Of a DNA stretch of 64,000 nucleotides, positions 35,087 to 46,659 are shown in pieces (position 1 is the first letter of the stretch; every line of letters begins with the position of its first letter). The notes beneath the pieces are model-generated. The model made no database searches, was not told where the DNA came from, and saw nothing but the letters and a program-made list of their open reading frames with translations. The stretch is from assembly GCA_021613375.1 (NCBI GenBank), contig CM038711.1, forward strand, positions 18,973,194 to 19,037,193. Reading direction: 5' to 3'. This stretch comes from Megaleporinus macrocephalus (taxonomy: Eukaryota; Chordata; Actinopteri; Characiformes; Anostomidae). The position numbers and the translations under genes were made by a program.

Positions 35087-35112
35087 GGGGGGTATGGGTG
35101 GGGTGGGGTGGG
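35087..35112 (+). other. G-quadruplex motif on the plus strand
   Basis: Five G-runs of 6, 3, 4, 4 and 3 bases are separated by TAT, T, T and T. This gives short loops and a spare run, so the potential for a stable parallel G-quadruplex is high. Confidence 0.85.
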
Positions 35113-35489
35113 CCATAGAATAATGCTAAACATGCTTGTCCATTTTACTTTTTAGTGAAGAATAGATCTCAGGTCTTAGAGTTTCTTTGTTTTATTTGCA
35201 AGTACCCAGCATTCTCAGGCAAATCATGTTTATACCTTTGCCCTCCCTGAAGGGTAGCATCATTAGATAAAGGGTGATGTAGTTAATGGGTAAAAACTGG
35301 GTAAATTGGTTAGTAAAAATGTTAAAAAAGAAATGTTTTTTCCAGTCATTTACTCTGTTATATACATGTGTATAATATTCACGTGCATGTGTAAATCTCA
35401 TTAGGAAATAAGGACTACCCCACGTTGTGTCATAGTATGTAATGCATTTTTATGTTTTTTTTCTCGTATTCCTTACAGATTTTGTTCGC

Positions 35490-35556
35490 AGTTCTTTTCA
35501 TTGCTGCTGTAACTCTACCATCTCATTTGGTATTAATAAAGTGTCTATCTGTCTAC
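35490..35556 (+). mobile_element. Possible 3' tail of a non-LTR retrotransposon
   Basis: TTGGTATTAATAAAGTGTCT followed by ATCTGTCT resembles the AATAAAGTATCTATCTATC tails of fish LINE elements. No reverse transcriptase sequence is present upstream, so this would be a strongly 5'-truncated copy. Confidence 0.4.
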
Positions 35557-36200
35557 TAGAGAGAGATACAGAGTGTGACCGAGTGGGAGTGCCTGTAAGC
35601 ATCGTGTGTATCCTACTAGCGGCTAATCTCTCTGGGTGGGAACCACCTCATCTTGAAGGGTTTTCACGAGCGGCCCCCAATTGGCGGCTTCACTCCAACA
35701 AGAGAAGGGCTGAAGAAAGAAACAGAAGGGGGAACTGAAATGGACGCGGGAGGTTTCTCTCACAGCTAGCTGTCACCCACCTCACATAAAGGAGCCCAGG
35801 ATGGGCTGAGTTAAGCACCCCAATATTCCCTCATTTGAAGGGCTTAGGCCACAATAGCAGAGCCTAAAACACCCATCACAGGCCTTTGGGACTGAAACCT
35901 CTTTTTTAACACCCTTTTCTTTTTTGTGTCCATCTCCCTCGGTGAGTGAATAGCTCGCCAGCAGAGCATAACAGCCCACCTTTTCTCATTAGCCCTAGTG
36001 GAGGGAACACCCCGTCCCCTCAATAGAGGATCTGCTGGTTAAAATATCATTAGCCTACATCAGCATTCAAAAGCACATTGCCTGCACACAATTAGCAGCC
36101 CGAGCCAGCCTAGGTGCTACAAAGCGCCCACTGCTCCAATATGGCAGGGAACAAATATAAGCCCTCTACATGAATCTGATGTACATTTGTGAAGAATGGA
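35557..36200. promoter_or_regulatory. Long GC-richer block, candidate enhancer cluster
   Basis: Around 640 bp of repeat-free sequence with an ATTAG/CTAAT-rich texture (near 35988, 36049, 36091) and paired GGCGGC/GCCC words. No frame looks like protein. It is among the most conserved-element-like stretches in the window, judged by texture. Confidence 0.4.
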
Positions 36201-36519
36201 CACACCAAGCCATAAAGGGTTTGTTATTCTTTGAGCCTGTCAAGCCTATTCTTTATTTAGGAATAGTGTGTTTAGCAAAAGGTGGTGATTTCTTGTAAAT
36301 TAAAATGATTCATGATCATTATTGATTAGCATAAATAATTCAAACGATGGCCAAGATTATATTTGTTGGAAATACTCAGATAAGTATGCATTTTTTCAAC
36401 CATTAATGAGTAAATAGTTAGCTAATGAATGAATAAAGGAATACTGCAAGTAATTAACCAGAACACAAACGCATTGTGTCATAATTAATCCCCAAACGTT
36501 CAGGATGGACATGGAAAAA
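36201..36519. other. AT-rich spacer, no feature seen
   Basis: Rich in ATTA/TAAT words; no gene or element recognised. Confidence 0.5.
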
Positions 36520-36894
36520 CCCGATACACCTAATGCTAGGTTTCCACTACACATTTACATTTTAGCCCCGATCATTTTGAGTCAACAACTGTTTTTGGAG
36601 ATTGCTGACAAAATCCTCAGGTCAGAGGCAATTTGGCGTTTGCTCGGTGCTGGCTCAGTCACTTCGCAAACCTTAAAAAATATCACACAAAATAACACAA
36701 AATAACACATTTAATATCTGGAACTGTTGGGGACTCTAGTACTGTAACAGTGTTGTGACTGGAAGTTAGAGCAGAGACTAGTTACGGCCAATGAGAGCCG
36801 CAGAGTGTGAAGTTATGCAACAAGCATGGCTACAAGGAAAGTTGCTGGTTCTGCCTGCACCCAAGAAATAAAGGAACGTTTATGAGCAGGCAGC

Positions 36895-37247
36895 TACACT
36901 ACTGTTTAAAAGTCTTAGACACCTAAGTTCATTGTTTAAAACCTTTTATCTTAGCAATAAGATACTTACTTACTTTTCACCACTAAGAACACCAGATATC
37001 ATTAGAACAGATCAAAATAAGCACAAATCCAGTTTAAAGTATCATAAATATCTTATTTTGAAATAAGTAGTAATGTAATAATATAGTAAATAATAATCTT
37101 GTGTGCGAGTTTAAAGAACAAATGTTAGGTCCAGGTCCTGTATTAATAATATTTGAATATTTAAAACATTATTAATAAATTAATTATTAGTGTTTTGATG
37201 AGCAAATAAAGACTGTCTGCAAAACAAGTGCCTAAAACATTTGTTGC
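36895..37247. mobile_element. Tc1-like non-autonomous element remnant
   Basis: The left end, TACACTACTGTTTAAAAGTC continuing TTAGACACC, is like the TIR of a fish Tc1 family (AAAAGTCTTAGGCACC). The right end, read on the minus strand, is TGCAACAAATGTTTTAGGCA, so the ends are inverted with decay. The 353-bp body has no transposase frame. Confidence 0.5.
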
Positions 37248-37493
37248 AAAAATATATCTTCAGCTATCTCTGCAGAACAGACCATGCCTGCTGCCGCAGT
37301 TCTCTTGTGTGTTTTCGTGACAAAGCGTGTTTTTGGGGGCAGACGGACTCCTTGTGGGATCGCAGGTATATAAGCTGGCAAATGAGGTGCTTATGCAGCC
37401 CATTCAGCCACCTTAGGCCTTTACTTTAGTAGTTGCAAACAACAAATACTTAAATGTTGTGATTGTTACAGCCCAAAAGTGTATAACTGGTGA

Positions 37494-37874
37494 TGGCTTG
37501 CACACTAAACGTGATTCTTTTTGGTGAAAACGTGATTTTTACTTTATTCAGCCACTGTTTAATATTTGCAGTCTTTCACACTCAGCCAGTTCTTGTTTTC
37601 TCTGAGCATAGCTGCTCTTATGTCTTTATCCATTTTCTCATCCATATTCTTTTCTTTTTCTTCACTCCACATCAGAGCACAATCAACTTATATCATTTCT
37701 TTCTAACATTTATTTTGGATGTTTGGCGCATGACATTAATTCGGTTCTTGCATGTTTTCGTAACAAGCATGTTTTTTGGAGAGCGCCCAGGCTGGCTGCA
37801 GGTTCTTCTGTTGAAAGTCTTTGTAATTTGCGACCCTGATCGAGCCCCTGGTCATTCGCTTAGTGTGCAAGCCA
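37494..37874. repeat. Perfect 15-bp inverted repeat pair, 351 bp apart
   Basis: TGGCTTGCACACTAA at 37494-37508 is exactly inverted at 37860-37874. Beyond the 15 bp the arms diverge. These could be subterminal repeats of the putative DNA element around them or the ends of an independent MITE. The 146-codon frame between them is Phe/Ile-rich and resembles no protein I know. Confidence 0.6.
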
Positions 37875-37966
37875 CAACCACTGAAAGATTCACGATTGCA
37901 AGGTGTGTGAAAAGTACAACGAGCTGCTGACGCTGAAAGTCATGTAGTGTGTACATGGCTTAAGTA

Positions 37967-38981
37967 GGAGGTCTTCAAATGGCAAGCGCAATTAATTCAT
38001 GCAGTTTGTTCTGATGTCAGTAAATTAATTGTAACACGTGTGTTAGGCTTGTCACAATTATTACATAATTGTCCAATTGCAATTATTTAAAATTACTGCA
38101 GAATGTGAATTGGGTGCACTGGTATAAGACAAAAACGTAAAGATAAGAAAACAGAAAATTAATTCATTAAGATGTCATTGGAATTATGAAAATAAGGAAA
38201 ATATATTCTAACTTGCTGAAGAGGACAGCCCTGAGAAATGATTCAAGCTAAAAGCTAAATGTGTTTGGCATGTATGCTGATTAAATGAGTGCTGTTCTGC
38301 TAATGCTTTCACTGTCTTCCTTATGTAAGTAGTATGTAAGGTTTTTAGACTTTGCAAAATTAACTCAAGTGAATGACAGAATGGGAAGAAATAACGATTT
38401 TGATGGTTTGTCAGTGACTTCTTTGTAAAACGTTACAGAGATAACACCGAAGTTAGCATGCTATCCCCGGCCCCAGCGCGTCCTGCCTTGTAATACCACT
38501 TTTTACCTCAGGAGGTGATAGTGAGACACAGCAGCGTGGTCTTCCATTAGTCCAACATGAGAGCATGAAAAGTAACACTACCACTACTACTACTGTTTTT
38601 AATCTCTTGTCAGTCACGTTTAAGGTTCAGCTTACAGTTAGATCATTAAAGGAAGAGTTTACACAGCGATGGCTAAAGCATGTGGAAAGTGACTGTTACA
38701 GAGACCACCGCCCACGCAGACATTTAAATCAAGCTGTTAATTAAAATCTGAATCTCAAGAGCCAAATATTTTGTGTAGTTTTAGTTGGTAACACCAAGAA
38801 GCAAGAAATTCACCACTTTATTATTACTGGCGTATTTTGCAACATGCAGAGCAAAGTAAGAATTTTAGTGACAAAGTAGGAAGATAGTAATGCTAGTGTA
38901 ATAGGCAACAATAACAATAACAACAAAAGGCCTAGAATAAATACGATACCATTTCATTTAATAATAGCTGATTTTGTGTTT
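37967..38981. other. AT-rich DNA with a possible hAT end
   Basis: TAGGCTTGTCACAATTATTA at 38044 resembles the first bases of a fish hAT family (TAGGSCTGTCAC...). No matching right end is found nearby. The rest has no gene. Confidence 0.35.
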
Positions 38982-39055
38982 TAGGGTTGCACGATATATC
39001 ATTTTAGCATTGTTATCAGAATGTGTGTCTGTGCAATAGTCACCCTGCAGAATGT
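38982..39055 (+). mobile_element. Solo hAT-like terminal fragment
   Basis: TAGGGTTGCACGATATATCA is a typical 5' terminus of fish hAT elements (TAGGGCTGCACGATAT). About 70 bp of internal sequence can be followed. No partner terminus is visible downstream, so the copy is truncated. Confidence 0.5.
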
Positions 39056-40609
39056 GCAAAGTCAAGTAAGAACAAGGACATGGTACTGTGGGGAATGTAA
39101 GTGGTTAAGATTCTGAGTGAATTTCTTTTCTTTTGTGGCCACTCATTCTTTTGTTTTATTATCAAACTGTATGTAGTAAATGCCCATCACTTCATTGCCA
39201 CTCTAGTGTAGCACATCCTTTGTCAGGGATAATGAGATGAAATTATGGGTATTACTCCAAAACGTGGGTAAAGCCAGCATCTCTGGTAAAGCTCCCGTGA
39301 GTCATTCAGACCTGGGTCTGATCCAAAGGCAGAAATCAGGAAAGGTAGCTTTACAACTTTTTTGCTATTTGATACAAAAGCAAAACTTGCAGGTTCCTGT
39401 TTTGACTAATCTACTCACTCTGATTTAAGAGTTTGGTCAGAGTGGTGTTAATTAGGGAGTTGGCAGTTTCGGTTTACATTTCCCAAATGCTATATCTATT
39501 AATCTTTCCTGACCGCATTATCTATTCCTCCTAATAAACAGCCACACCTTCAGTTCTGTCTCCGCTTTACTCCGTACAAATAAATGTTACATGAACATGC
39601 TAGTAATAGTAAACTCTGCTGGCACAGTTGCCTAAAGTGATACAAATGTATAGTTAAAACAGAAGTTGGGACACTTTTATCCTAAAGCTAGGACAGTATA
39701 TGTAGAATCCAGTTCTGTAATCCAGTTTTCTTATCTGGACTACAATTACAACCTTAAAACTGCCTCTGTTCTAACTTTAGTCCTGACTTAAGATTAGCCT
39801 CTTATTTTAGGGTAAGCAAAGTGCATTAATGAAATCCTGATGTGTTAGATCTTTGACTTTAGCCTGGATTGATATTTTTGTAGGAATACACTGGTGTCAT
39901 GTTGAGTCATCCAGTGTATTACAGTACATAATGCTAGTGCAAGAAAAGATGCCTTGCATTAAAAAAAGCTTTTATTTATTTATTTATAACTCCTTTACAA
40001 AAAAACACCAATTATTCATCAATTTGTATATTGTGTATTATTATTGTACATTGTATATATCACAGAAAAAAAAAAACATTTTTTTGGACTTCAGCTACAA
40101 AGCTATGTTAAAGCTAATATATTAAGTAATGGAAGGTGATGGCCAACAAAGCACATTGTATTGTTAACCCTTAGTCTAGAGATGTCAACAATTTGCTGTA
40201 TCTTTTGAATGTAATTGGAGAATGACATGATTACATGGTAACATTTCTATTTGATTTACATTCTGTATTGATTGAGGTTAGATTTAGTTTCTAATTCTAT
40301 TAGTCAAAAATCTGATTTTCATCCGACAAAATTTTACATGAAACAAGACACAGACTTCACCATCAAATTCAAGACTTAATAAAATGTAAGATTTTCTTCT
40401 AAGAAACATATTGACTTAAGAATATGCACATTTGACAGTTGCACCATTTGTTTCAGTGAGCTAAGAATAAGAAATAGTATCAAATGATAACAGTAATTTA
40501 CAGTCATTTACAAATTACAAGAAATTGCGTCTTTTGTGTAACTTCAGAGAGTTACGTAATCTTGTTTATGTGACTCATGACATTGTTTAACATAGCGCTA
40601 CCTATCAGA
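39056..40609. other. AT-rich intergenic DNA, no feature seen
   Basis: TTTATTTATTTAT at about 39972-39986 and A-runs near 40065 are the only simple structures. No gene is seen. Confidence 0.55.
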
Positions 40610-41540
40610 GTGGTGAATCAGTAGCAGCAGCCGTTTCAGTCTCACTTTTAGTCTTTTTGAACCTTGAAATCATTTTAAGGTTGGTGCTGGTGGAGGGGGT
40701 GTCCAAGGGTCAGCTTGTGCAGTTCTCACTGGTTTGAGAACAGAGTAGAGGGCAGTCAGATGCTGGGGCTTGGGCCTGTAAACCCTACGGCTATGAGGGG
40801 AGAGGACCCCATAAATCAATAGGGCAGAAAAGCAGGCAACAAAGCCCCCCTTCGGAGCACCCGAGCCACACACACATACAACACAGTTACATGCATCCAG
40901 CCCATGCAGAGCCTGTCTCACCGTCTCGCATGTTCTTACACTATCAACCACAAAAAAGATCCCCCTGGACACGAAGAAGAGAGAGGGAAAAAACCCCTCT
41001 ATCCACCCGGCAGAGGGGTTATAAATTAGGAGCTGTCAGTATTACAATGTATATTAATAGTCACACCTCTTTTTAATGAGTTTGGCATTGGCAGCTGAGA
41101 GGAAATACAAGTCATCATAGCGCTGCTCATGCACACCCCGATGAAAGAAGCTATAATAAATCTTGCGAGAGCAGGGCTCACCATAAATATGTATCGCATA
41201 AGGCATCTGTTTTACATTCTGCATATAAATCAGCCAGAGTGCTGAATAGCAATGAATCAGGGGCTCGACGCTTGATTTGATAACAAATCGACTCTGAACT
41301 TGGGAGGGGAGAATTTAAAGCCCCCTTCTGCACCCATAGGGAAGTGGTGGGAGGGGGGGTTGGGACAGGTAAGATCCCCGTCCACCCCAACCACGTATCT
41401 CATTGGCTAGAGGGGAAGCCGCTACAGTGGTAGTGTCGGTGAGGACGGAAATCAAAGCGGTGACCTGAGCCTAGCTATCACCTCACCGGCCCCTGGCTGC
41501 CACCCCAGCTCCGGGAGGGGGGACAGGTCAGGTTTCGGGG
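40610..41540. promoter_or_regulatory. Largest GC-richer block, candidate enhancer cluster
   Basis: Nearly 1 kb without simple repeats or transposon signatures. It holds CCATAAATCAAT (about 40809-40820, HOX/CDX-like), several ATAAAT/TTTAT words, and two G-rich runs near 40690 and 41345. A 100-codon minus-strand frame shows no domain. This is a prime candidate for deeply conserved non-coding DNA; inference from texture only. Confidence 0.4.
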
Positions 41541-42542
41541 CAGTGCAGGACTTGTATGCATAGAATGTCTGTCTTAGATCTGTTCTGCTCCCTAGAGATG
41601 ATGTCAGGGTGTGAGTGACTGAAACAACATTCTGAAACAAGTACCTCTCCCACCCCTCCAATTCCTGTTAGCTGTTTGTGATTTATGGCTACAGATGATG
41701 GTGCATAAACATATTTGTTTAGTGTAGAAGCACAAACACGTTGGTGTGGACCTGGATCCTGCTTGCTCAAATTCTACCCTTTTTTTAAAAATGTAAATAT
41801 GTAGTATTTATAAATTATGTCTGGACATGTTTTGTATGTTGAATATTACAGGGGAATAATTTGGGTTCTACTAAGATAGATTTACATTCTTCATTTTCCC
41901 AAAATATGGTATTTTTCTCATACTGTACATCTGTATACACCCTCTGTCTGGAAGACTCTGTTAGAGCCTTACCTCCCAATTAACTCTGTGTGCTCTAATT
42001 GGTCAGAAAACCCATCCTATTCTGATGGGTCAACTGCCAGAACGGCATTCTGCTAAATTTCTGCCTCCACATCGCTGTGGTTGTTTTTGCAGTGTTGTCA
42101 GTTTTGCTGTATCAGTTTAGGCCAGAGTCCAATCCTGTAAGTCAGGTAAGCTGGTAGACCCGATCCACTTTCGCCAGCTAGGATAGAGCAGGAGTGGTGT
42201 GTTTTTACTTTTTTTTCTGCATTGTGTGACGTCTTGTCAGGTCTAAAAGGTCTAGGTAACTAATAGTTTTACATTTAATAAACAATAAATAAAAAATGAT
42301 ACTTCTGATTTTCCTTTCTATTTTCACTCAGCTCAACATTTGGAGCTGGAAGCAAACTCAGTCTCTCAGTCTTCCCTGTATTTTCACACCATAGATATCA
42401 AGTTTATGGTAAATGAACGTTGGCCCCAAGTATCGGTAACTAATATCCTTAATTACTATAATTACTATGATACTAGAACTACCATCAGTAACGATAACGG
42501 CCCCGAATAAAAAACATATCATTAATGTAGATTTTTTTAAGC
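41541..42542. other. Intergenic DNA with a possible repeat fragment
   Basis: TCATACTGTACATCTGTATA and ACACCCTCTGTCTGGAAG (about 41919-41955), followed by CTCTAATTGGTCAG near 42006, recall a fish interspersed repeat. A similar TCATGCTGTACATCTGTA occurs at 54376-54393. No gene is seen. Confidence 0.4.
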
Positions 42543-42685
42543 TATTTTGGAGCATTTCTATTGGTCTGTTGCTCATGAAGCTTTCCCACAATGTAAAAGA
42601 CAGAAACTGCATTAAAATTATGTAGAAAAATATACAAACAAAAATGGAGATAAATGTTTTTCATTAGACAGTGACAATATCAGCC
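42543..42685 (+). repeat. Unidentified interspersed repeat, copy 3 of 3
   Basis: TATTTTGGAGCATTTCTATT, GGTCTGTT, CCCACAATGTAAAAGACAGA, AAATGGAGATAAATG and TAGACAGTGACA follow the same order as the copy at 17076. This is the longest copy after that one. There are no terminal repeats or target duplications that I can see. Confidence 0.7.
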
Positions 42686-43849
42686 TGCCCCAGTGAAAAC
42701 TGTCTGGATTATAAAACAGTATCTGATGGCCCAGCGTATTAGTTCTTCTCAAATAAACCTACACAAATAAATGTGTAGGTGTTAAAGAGGAATTCCACAG
42801 TTCAGCAGTGGTTTGACGTGAAAGGCACCTTTCTAGAACGTCACAGCATTGGCGATATGAGTGCAGGGCTGGAGTGGGACTGTACTCAGTCGCGTGATGC
42901 AGACTAGCTCACCCTAACTTCAGATTAGATTTAGACCATGTTCTTACCTGAAATGACCGGATGCACTGAAATAACAGCAGCGGTTCGTTTAACATTTTCA
43001 CAAAGCTTCAGCCTTTATAGTTAAACACCATATGAACCAAATTCTAAGAAAGCCAATGTTGTTTTAAAGTTTGTTTTCAGTTTTAAATGGTTAGAAAATG
43101 ACGTGTTGGATTTGATGGGCTCTTCTAACACTGATGTTAACTTTTTACTCATGTTTTTCAGCTTTTGGCTTTCTTCGTGTTAATATATTCTTACCATTCG
43201 TTTCTGATATATGACACTAAACTCTCCAAACTCTCCCGATTACCAGCTCCAGCACTGCATGAATTAGATGTTGGGATTTTTTCTCCTAAAAGCTGCACCA
43301 CAGAAAACATGTTCATAAAAGAGTTACAAATATGCTACTTGAGGTGTTGTTTTATGACAGGTGTGGCATTAAAGTGCAATTTTATGGTGGAGAGGTGCAT
43401 GCTGGGCAAATTAGTAGCTAAAATATATTTTTATTGGTGTAATTTTATATAAAAACACTTTTTACAATTTTACTGATCGATTTGGATTTCATATAAAATG
43501 CTTTTGCACAACTAGATATTGCAGTAACGGGTACCCTTCACCTTCGTGACCAGTTTCTTCACTATGCATCAAGTTATGTTATGGAGAAACGTTTTTTTGT
43601 TTCTTGAATAATTTACATTTACAGTTTTAAACACTTTGTAGCATCAAATTAAAAAATAAGTCAATGTTTCAGTTTTTTGTTGTTTCCTGTTTGCTCTTAA
43701 GTAGAAGAGCAGCACATTTATATATCCATTTTACTGCCAATATATTAAACATAACAAACACATAGAAATGTTGCAGTAACGTCAGCAGAAGAATCTCACA
43801 TGTAGTGTGAAAATCAGCAGGATGTAATTTGACCAGCGGAGTTCAAACT
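42686..43849. other. Intergenic DNA, probably old repeat sequence
   Basis: GTTAAAGAGGAATTCCAC near 42781 is a word I recall from fish interspersed repeats. The rest of the stretch has no clear match and no gene. Confidence 0.35.
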
Positions 43850-44340
43850 TCTACTGTATTTTCCTCTTACATGCTAGCACATCCTTTAAAACAAAGTGCC
43901 GCAGGGTTTCTTCTCTCAAGGCTGCACAGGCTTTTCTTTTCAGCAGGTATACGATCCATGTCCATGTGCGCAGATCGTAAAACATAAAACTCTGAAGTGT
44001 ACTTTGTGTTGATACCCCAGCAGCTGTGCTGGAAGTGGATCTTGGCCCAGGCTGTGGCAGTAGTCGTCTCTTAAAAGGATGCACATTTCCACTGTGAGTG
44101 CTATGACTGAAGAGGCATCGTACAACACCCAGATGCTGGTGGGACGTCCTGTACTACATAATGTGAGGTGGATCTCCAGCACAGTGAAGCCATTGTAGTT
44201 TACTATGCTTGCTGTTTGCGTGCGCCGCGTGTGTGTTGCATGCGTTTCCGCAGGGTGCGCCCCTGCGAGCATGCATGCATGTGGGAAAGGACAAGAGACG
44301 CAGGGAGAGATAAAGCTGTAGGACGATTATTGTGAGAAGA
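43850..44340 (-). other. Block with long overlapping minus-strand frames, unrecognised
   Basis: Two minus-strand frames of 110 and 77 codons overlap in different phases across 43851-44272. The stretches LRTWTWIVYLLKRKACAA in one frame and TGRPTSIWVLYDASSV in the other look more protein-like than most chance frames here. A single +1 shift would connect them, as in a decayed gene. I recognise no family, there is no clear start, and the block is GC-richer, which lengthens chance frames. A perfect 7-bp hairpin (CGCAGGG/CCCTGCG, 44249-44267) lies at its right end. Confidence 0.25.
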
Positions 44341-44806
44341 AGGGGGGAAATAATCATTGGTGGAGGAGGAAGCCCAAATGGGATCTCTCTCCTCAAATAT
44401 ACAAATGATCTTGTGTTAACAGCTGGGCTCCAACATCTGTCTGCGGAGTCACATGCCCGGAGAGCAGATGCTCCTGCTGCCGGAGCTGTTTGTTATTGTG
44501 CTTCGTGTTGCCCTTGGGCTGGGCAGAGGGAAGGTGGGCCTTTTTGTTACATGTTGCATGGCCTACAGGGTTTGGACTGTAAATGTGAGGCAGACAGAAC
44601 GATCGATTCACGATCAAACGCCCTGCGAATCACGGAACTGAGCATTGCACAACTGGTGTAGAGCAGCGTTGCCTACTCTATTGTAGCTATGTGGGTAGTG
44701 TGATGGAGGGCTGTTTGAAATTTGGAACATGTTTTTATTTGTTCACCCCGTCTGTCATTTTTTTTATTGCTTCACTGCACTTGTGCTAGGTTTTATAAAC
44801 AAGACC
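44341..44806. other. Intergenic DNA, no feature seen
   Basis: The frames here are short and uncharacteristic. The first half is GC-richer than the second. Confidence 0.45.
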
Positions 44807-45112
44807 TTAACCCTTTGATGCACAAACTGCATTAAATGTATCTCATCATTCAAGCTTCCATGAATTCCTCAGTTTACCTGTTTTCAATCATCACAAATCC
44901 TTATTTCAGTTAAAAATGTGTCACTACGCTTCTAACGTACAACAGGTAATTAAAAACAATGATTTGGACACTTGGAACAGTAAATATTAAAATGAACTGA
45001 TTTCAAAAGATATACCAGAGAGATACTCAGCAGTACATAATGAATACGGCTCAGGTTTGATCCATGGTGTACATTAGAAGGGGTTTGCTAAGCCTGTGCA
45101 TCAAAGGGTTAA
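44807..45112. mobile_element. piggyBac-type MITE with TTAA duplications
   Basis: Perfect 14-bp terminal inverted repeats, CCCTTTGATGCACA (44811-44824) and TGTGCATCAAAGGG (45095-45108), are flanked on both sides by TTAA (44807-44810 and 45109-45112). TTAA target sites and termini starting with CCC are hallmarks of the piggyBac superfamily. The 298-bp body has no coding capacity, so it would have been moved by a transposase encoded elsewhere. The identity of the termini suggests a relatively recent insertion. Confidence 0.85.
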
Positions 45113-46659
45113 AGGAGAATTCTTCGCAATCAAGTAGTCAATCAGAGGGGTTTTCTTACAGAGAAACTTAAAATTTAGCGATTCAGATGTATTCAGTGTT
45201 TCGTATAGGAATCAGGAGCTCTGTTACAGAGACTCTGAAATTGTATTTTTAACTCAGTTTAACTGAATTTAAACTGCTGCTATTACAGAATACCAGTTCT
45301 CAAGATCCTAATCTTATCGAGATAAGAAAATGTTATTCCAGAAAAATCCCAACCAGCCAAAACGTCCTAAATACCGTCCCAATATGAGAACAACCCCAGT
45401 GGTGTCCTAGTGTCTGTTTAACCATCTCTATCTATTGTTTTAGGTACCTGTGACAGGCATCGTAGTTCACTGTAACTAGAATAAAAATTCCAGCCAAAAA
45501 ACCCACATACTGCCGACGTGGTCTCCAGTTTCCTGCTGTTGAGTGACAATCTTTTGATGAAGTCGTTACATTAAATATTGCAGAGATGGTGGGGAATAAT
45601 GAAGATTCAGAGTTAAATCAAGTTAGTTTGGATAGTTTTAAAAAGATTTTGGCCAAAACTGTTTTTAACATCTATTCATGGCATGCAAGGTGTTGTGAGG
45701 GAAAACACTTTCAGTTGTATAACATTTTAGCATTATCTATAATACACATAAACACGTACACAACACATTTAGATTGCCTGGTTGTTTTTGGATTGTAAAT
45801 AAATGGTGATGCTTTGTGTCGTAGATGTTGTGATCCCTGGTTTCTCTCAGCAACACTGGGAAAAATATTCTGACCGAATGTATCACTTTACATCCAGAGT
45901 GTTTTTTTTCCCAGATTTATTGTCACGTCTATTCACTTTGAATGAGTTTGTTTACATTAAATTATGCAGTTTTGTAAAATCACTACAGATATGTTGTTTC
46001 TGCAATAAGGTTTCGGGCTAAGCATACTTCTTTTTAAAAAATTGTGTCCTCTGTCTATTCCAGTGGGTATCAAACAAAACGGCTATCTATATGTTGTAGA
46101 CATCATCTTCACTATAAAGAAATACAATAAGCCACAAGATAAATCTTCTTGAATTTTGAGAAAAATCTGTAAACTTTGTCCTTTAAGACATATAATGGCT
46201 AGTATTATAAAATAATAATATTATAAAACTGATTGTTTTTTATTTTCACTTTATATAAAAACATAATCCTCTAAAATGATACAATTGTAGGAAAATGAAA
46301 ACATTCTTAATTTAAATGTAACTTAAAGTAACAAGGTTTTATTTTTGCACCATTAATTCCCCTCATACAAGGAAACTGCTTACATGCTAGTGGTTCTAAA
46401 CCAGCAATCAGTAGGTTTGTGATTCATTAGATTGAGATGTTTACATGTCATAAGATTTCTGAATTCTGGGCTTCCAGTCTCTACATCATTTCTCCCAACA
46501 AGATTTTTTTATTTACTCTTTGGGTATTGAAACTCAAATAAACAAATGATAAATAAGAAAATAATGACCTGAGATTAGTAAGTGAATAATAGTGTTGCAG
46601 TTTAGGAGGCTACATAATTAAAGATAAAACAATCATGCTCTAATGACTGTAGTGCAGGC
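45113..46659. other. AT-rich intergenic DNA, no gene seen
   Basis: A paired inverted GATA site, CTTATC-GA-GATAAG, lies at about 45313-45326. Otherwise no element or motif cluster is recognised. Confidence 0.5.

Larger units (their letters stand above)
36520..37966. mobile_element. Possible composite DNA transposon remnant with nested insertion
   Basis: The left edge contains CTAGGTTTCCACTACACA and the right edge, read on the minus strand, contains CCATGTACACACTACATGAC, so the two ends share a loosely inverted CACTACA word. A short N-terminus-like frame begins MATRKVAGSACTQEIKERL at about 36826 and then stops; it distantly recalls the Myb-like protein of PIF/Harbinger elements. The Tc1-like remnant at 36895-37247 sits inside. 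I cannot find target duplications, so both the class and the unity of the element are uncertain. Confidence 0.3.

Noticed and set aside
37490..37930. 146-codon Phe/Ile-rich frame with membrane-like stretches
   Set aside because: The hydrophobicity follows T-rich sequence and the frame lies between inverted repeats of a putative transposon; no family recognised.
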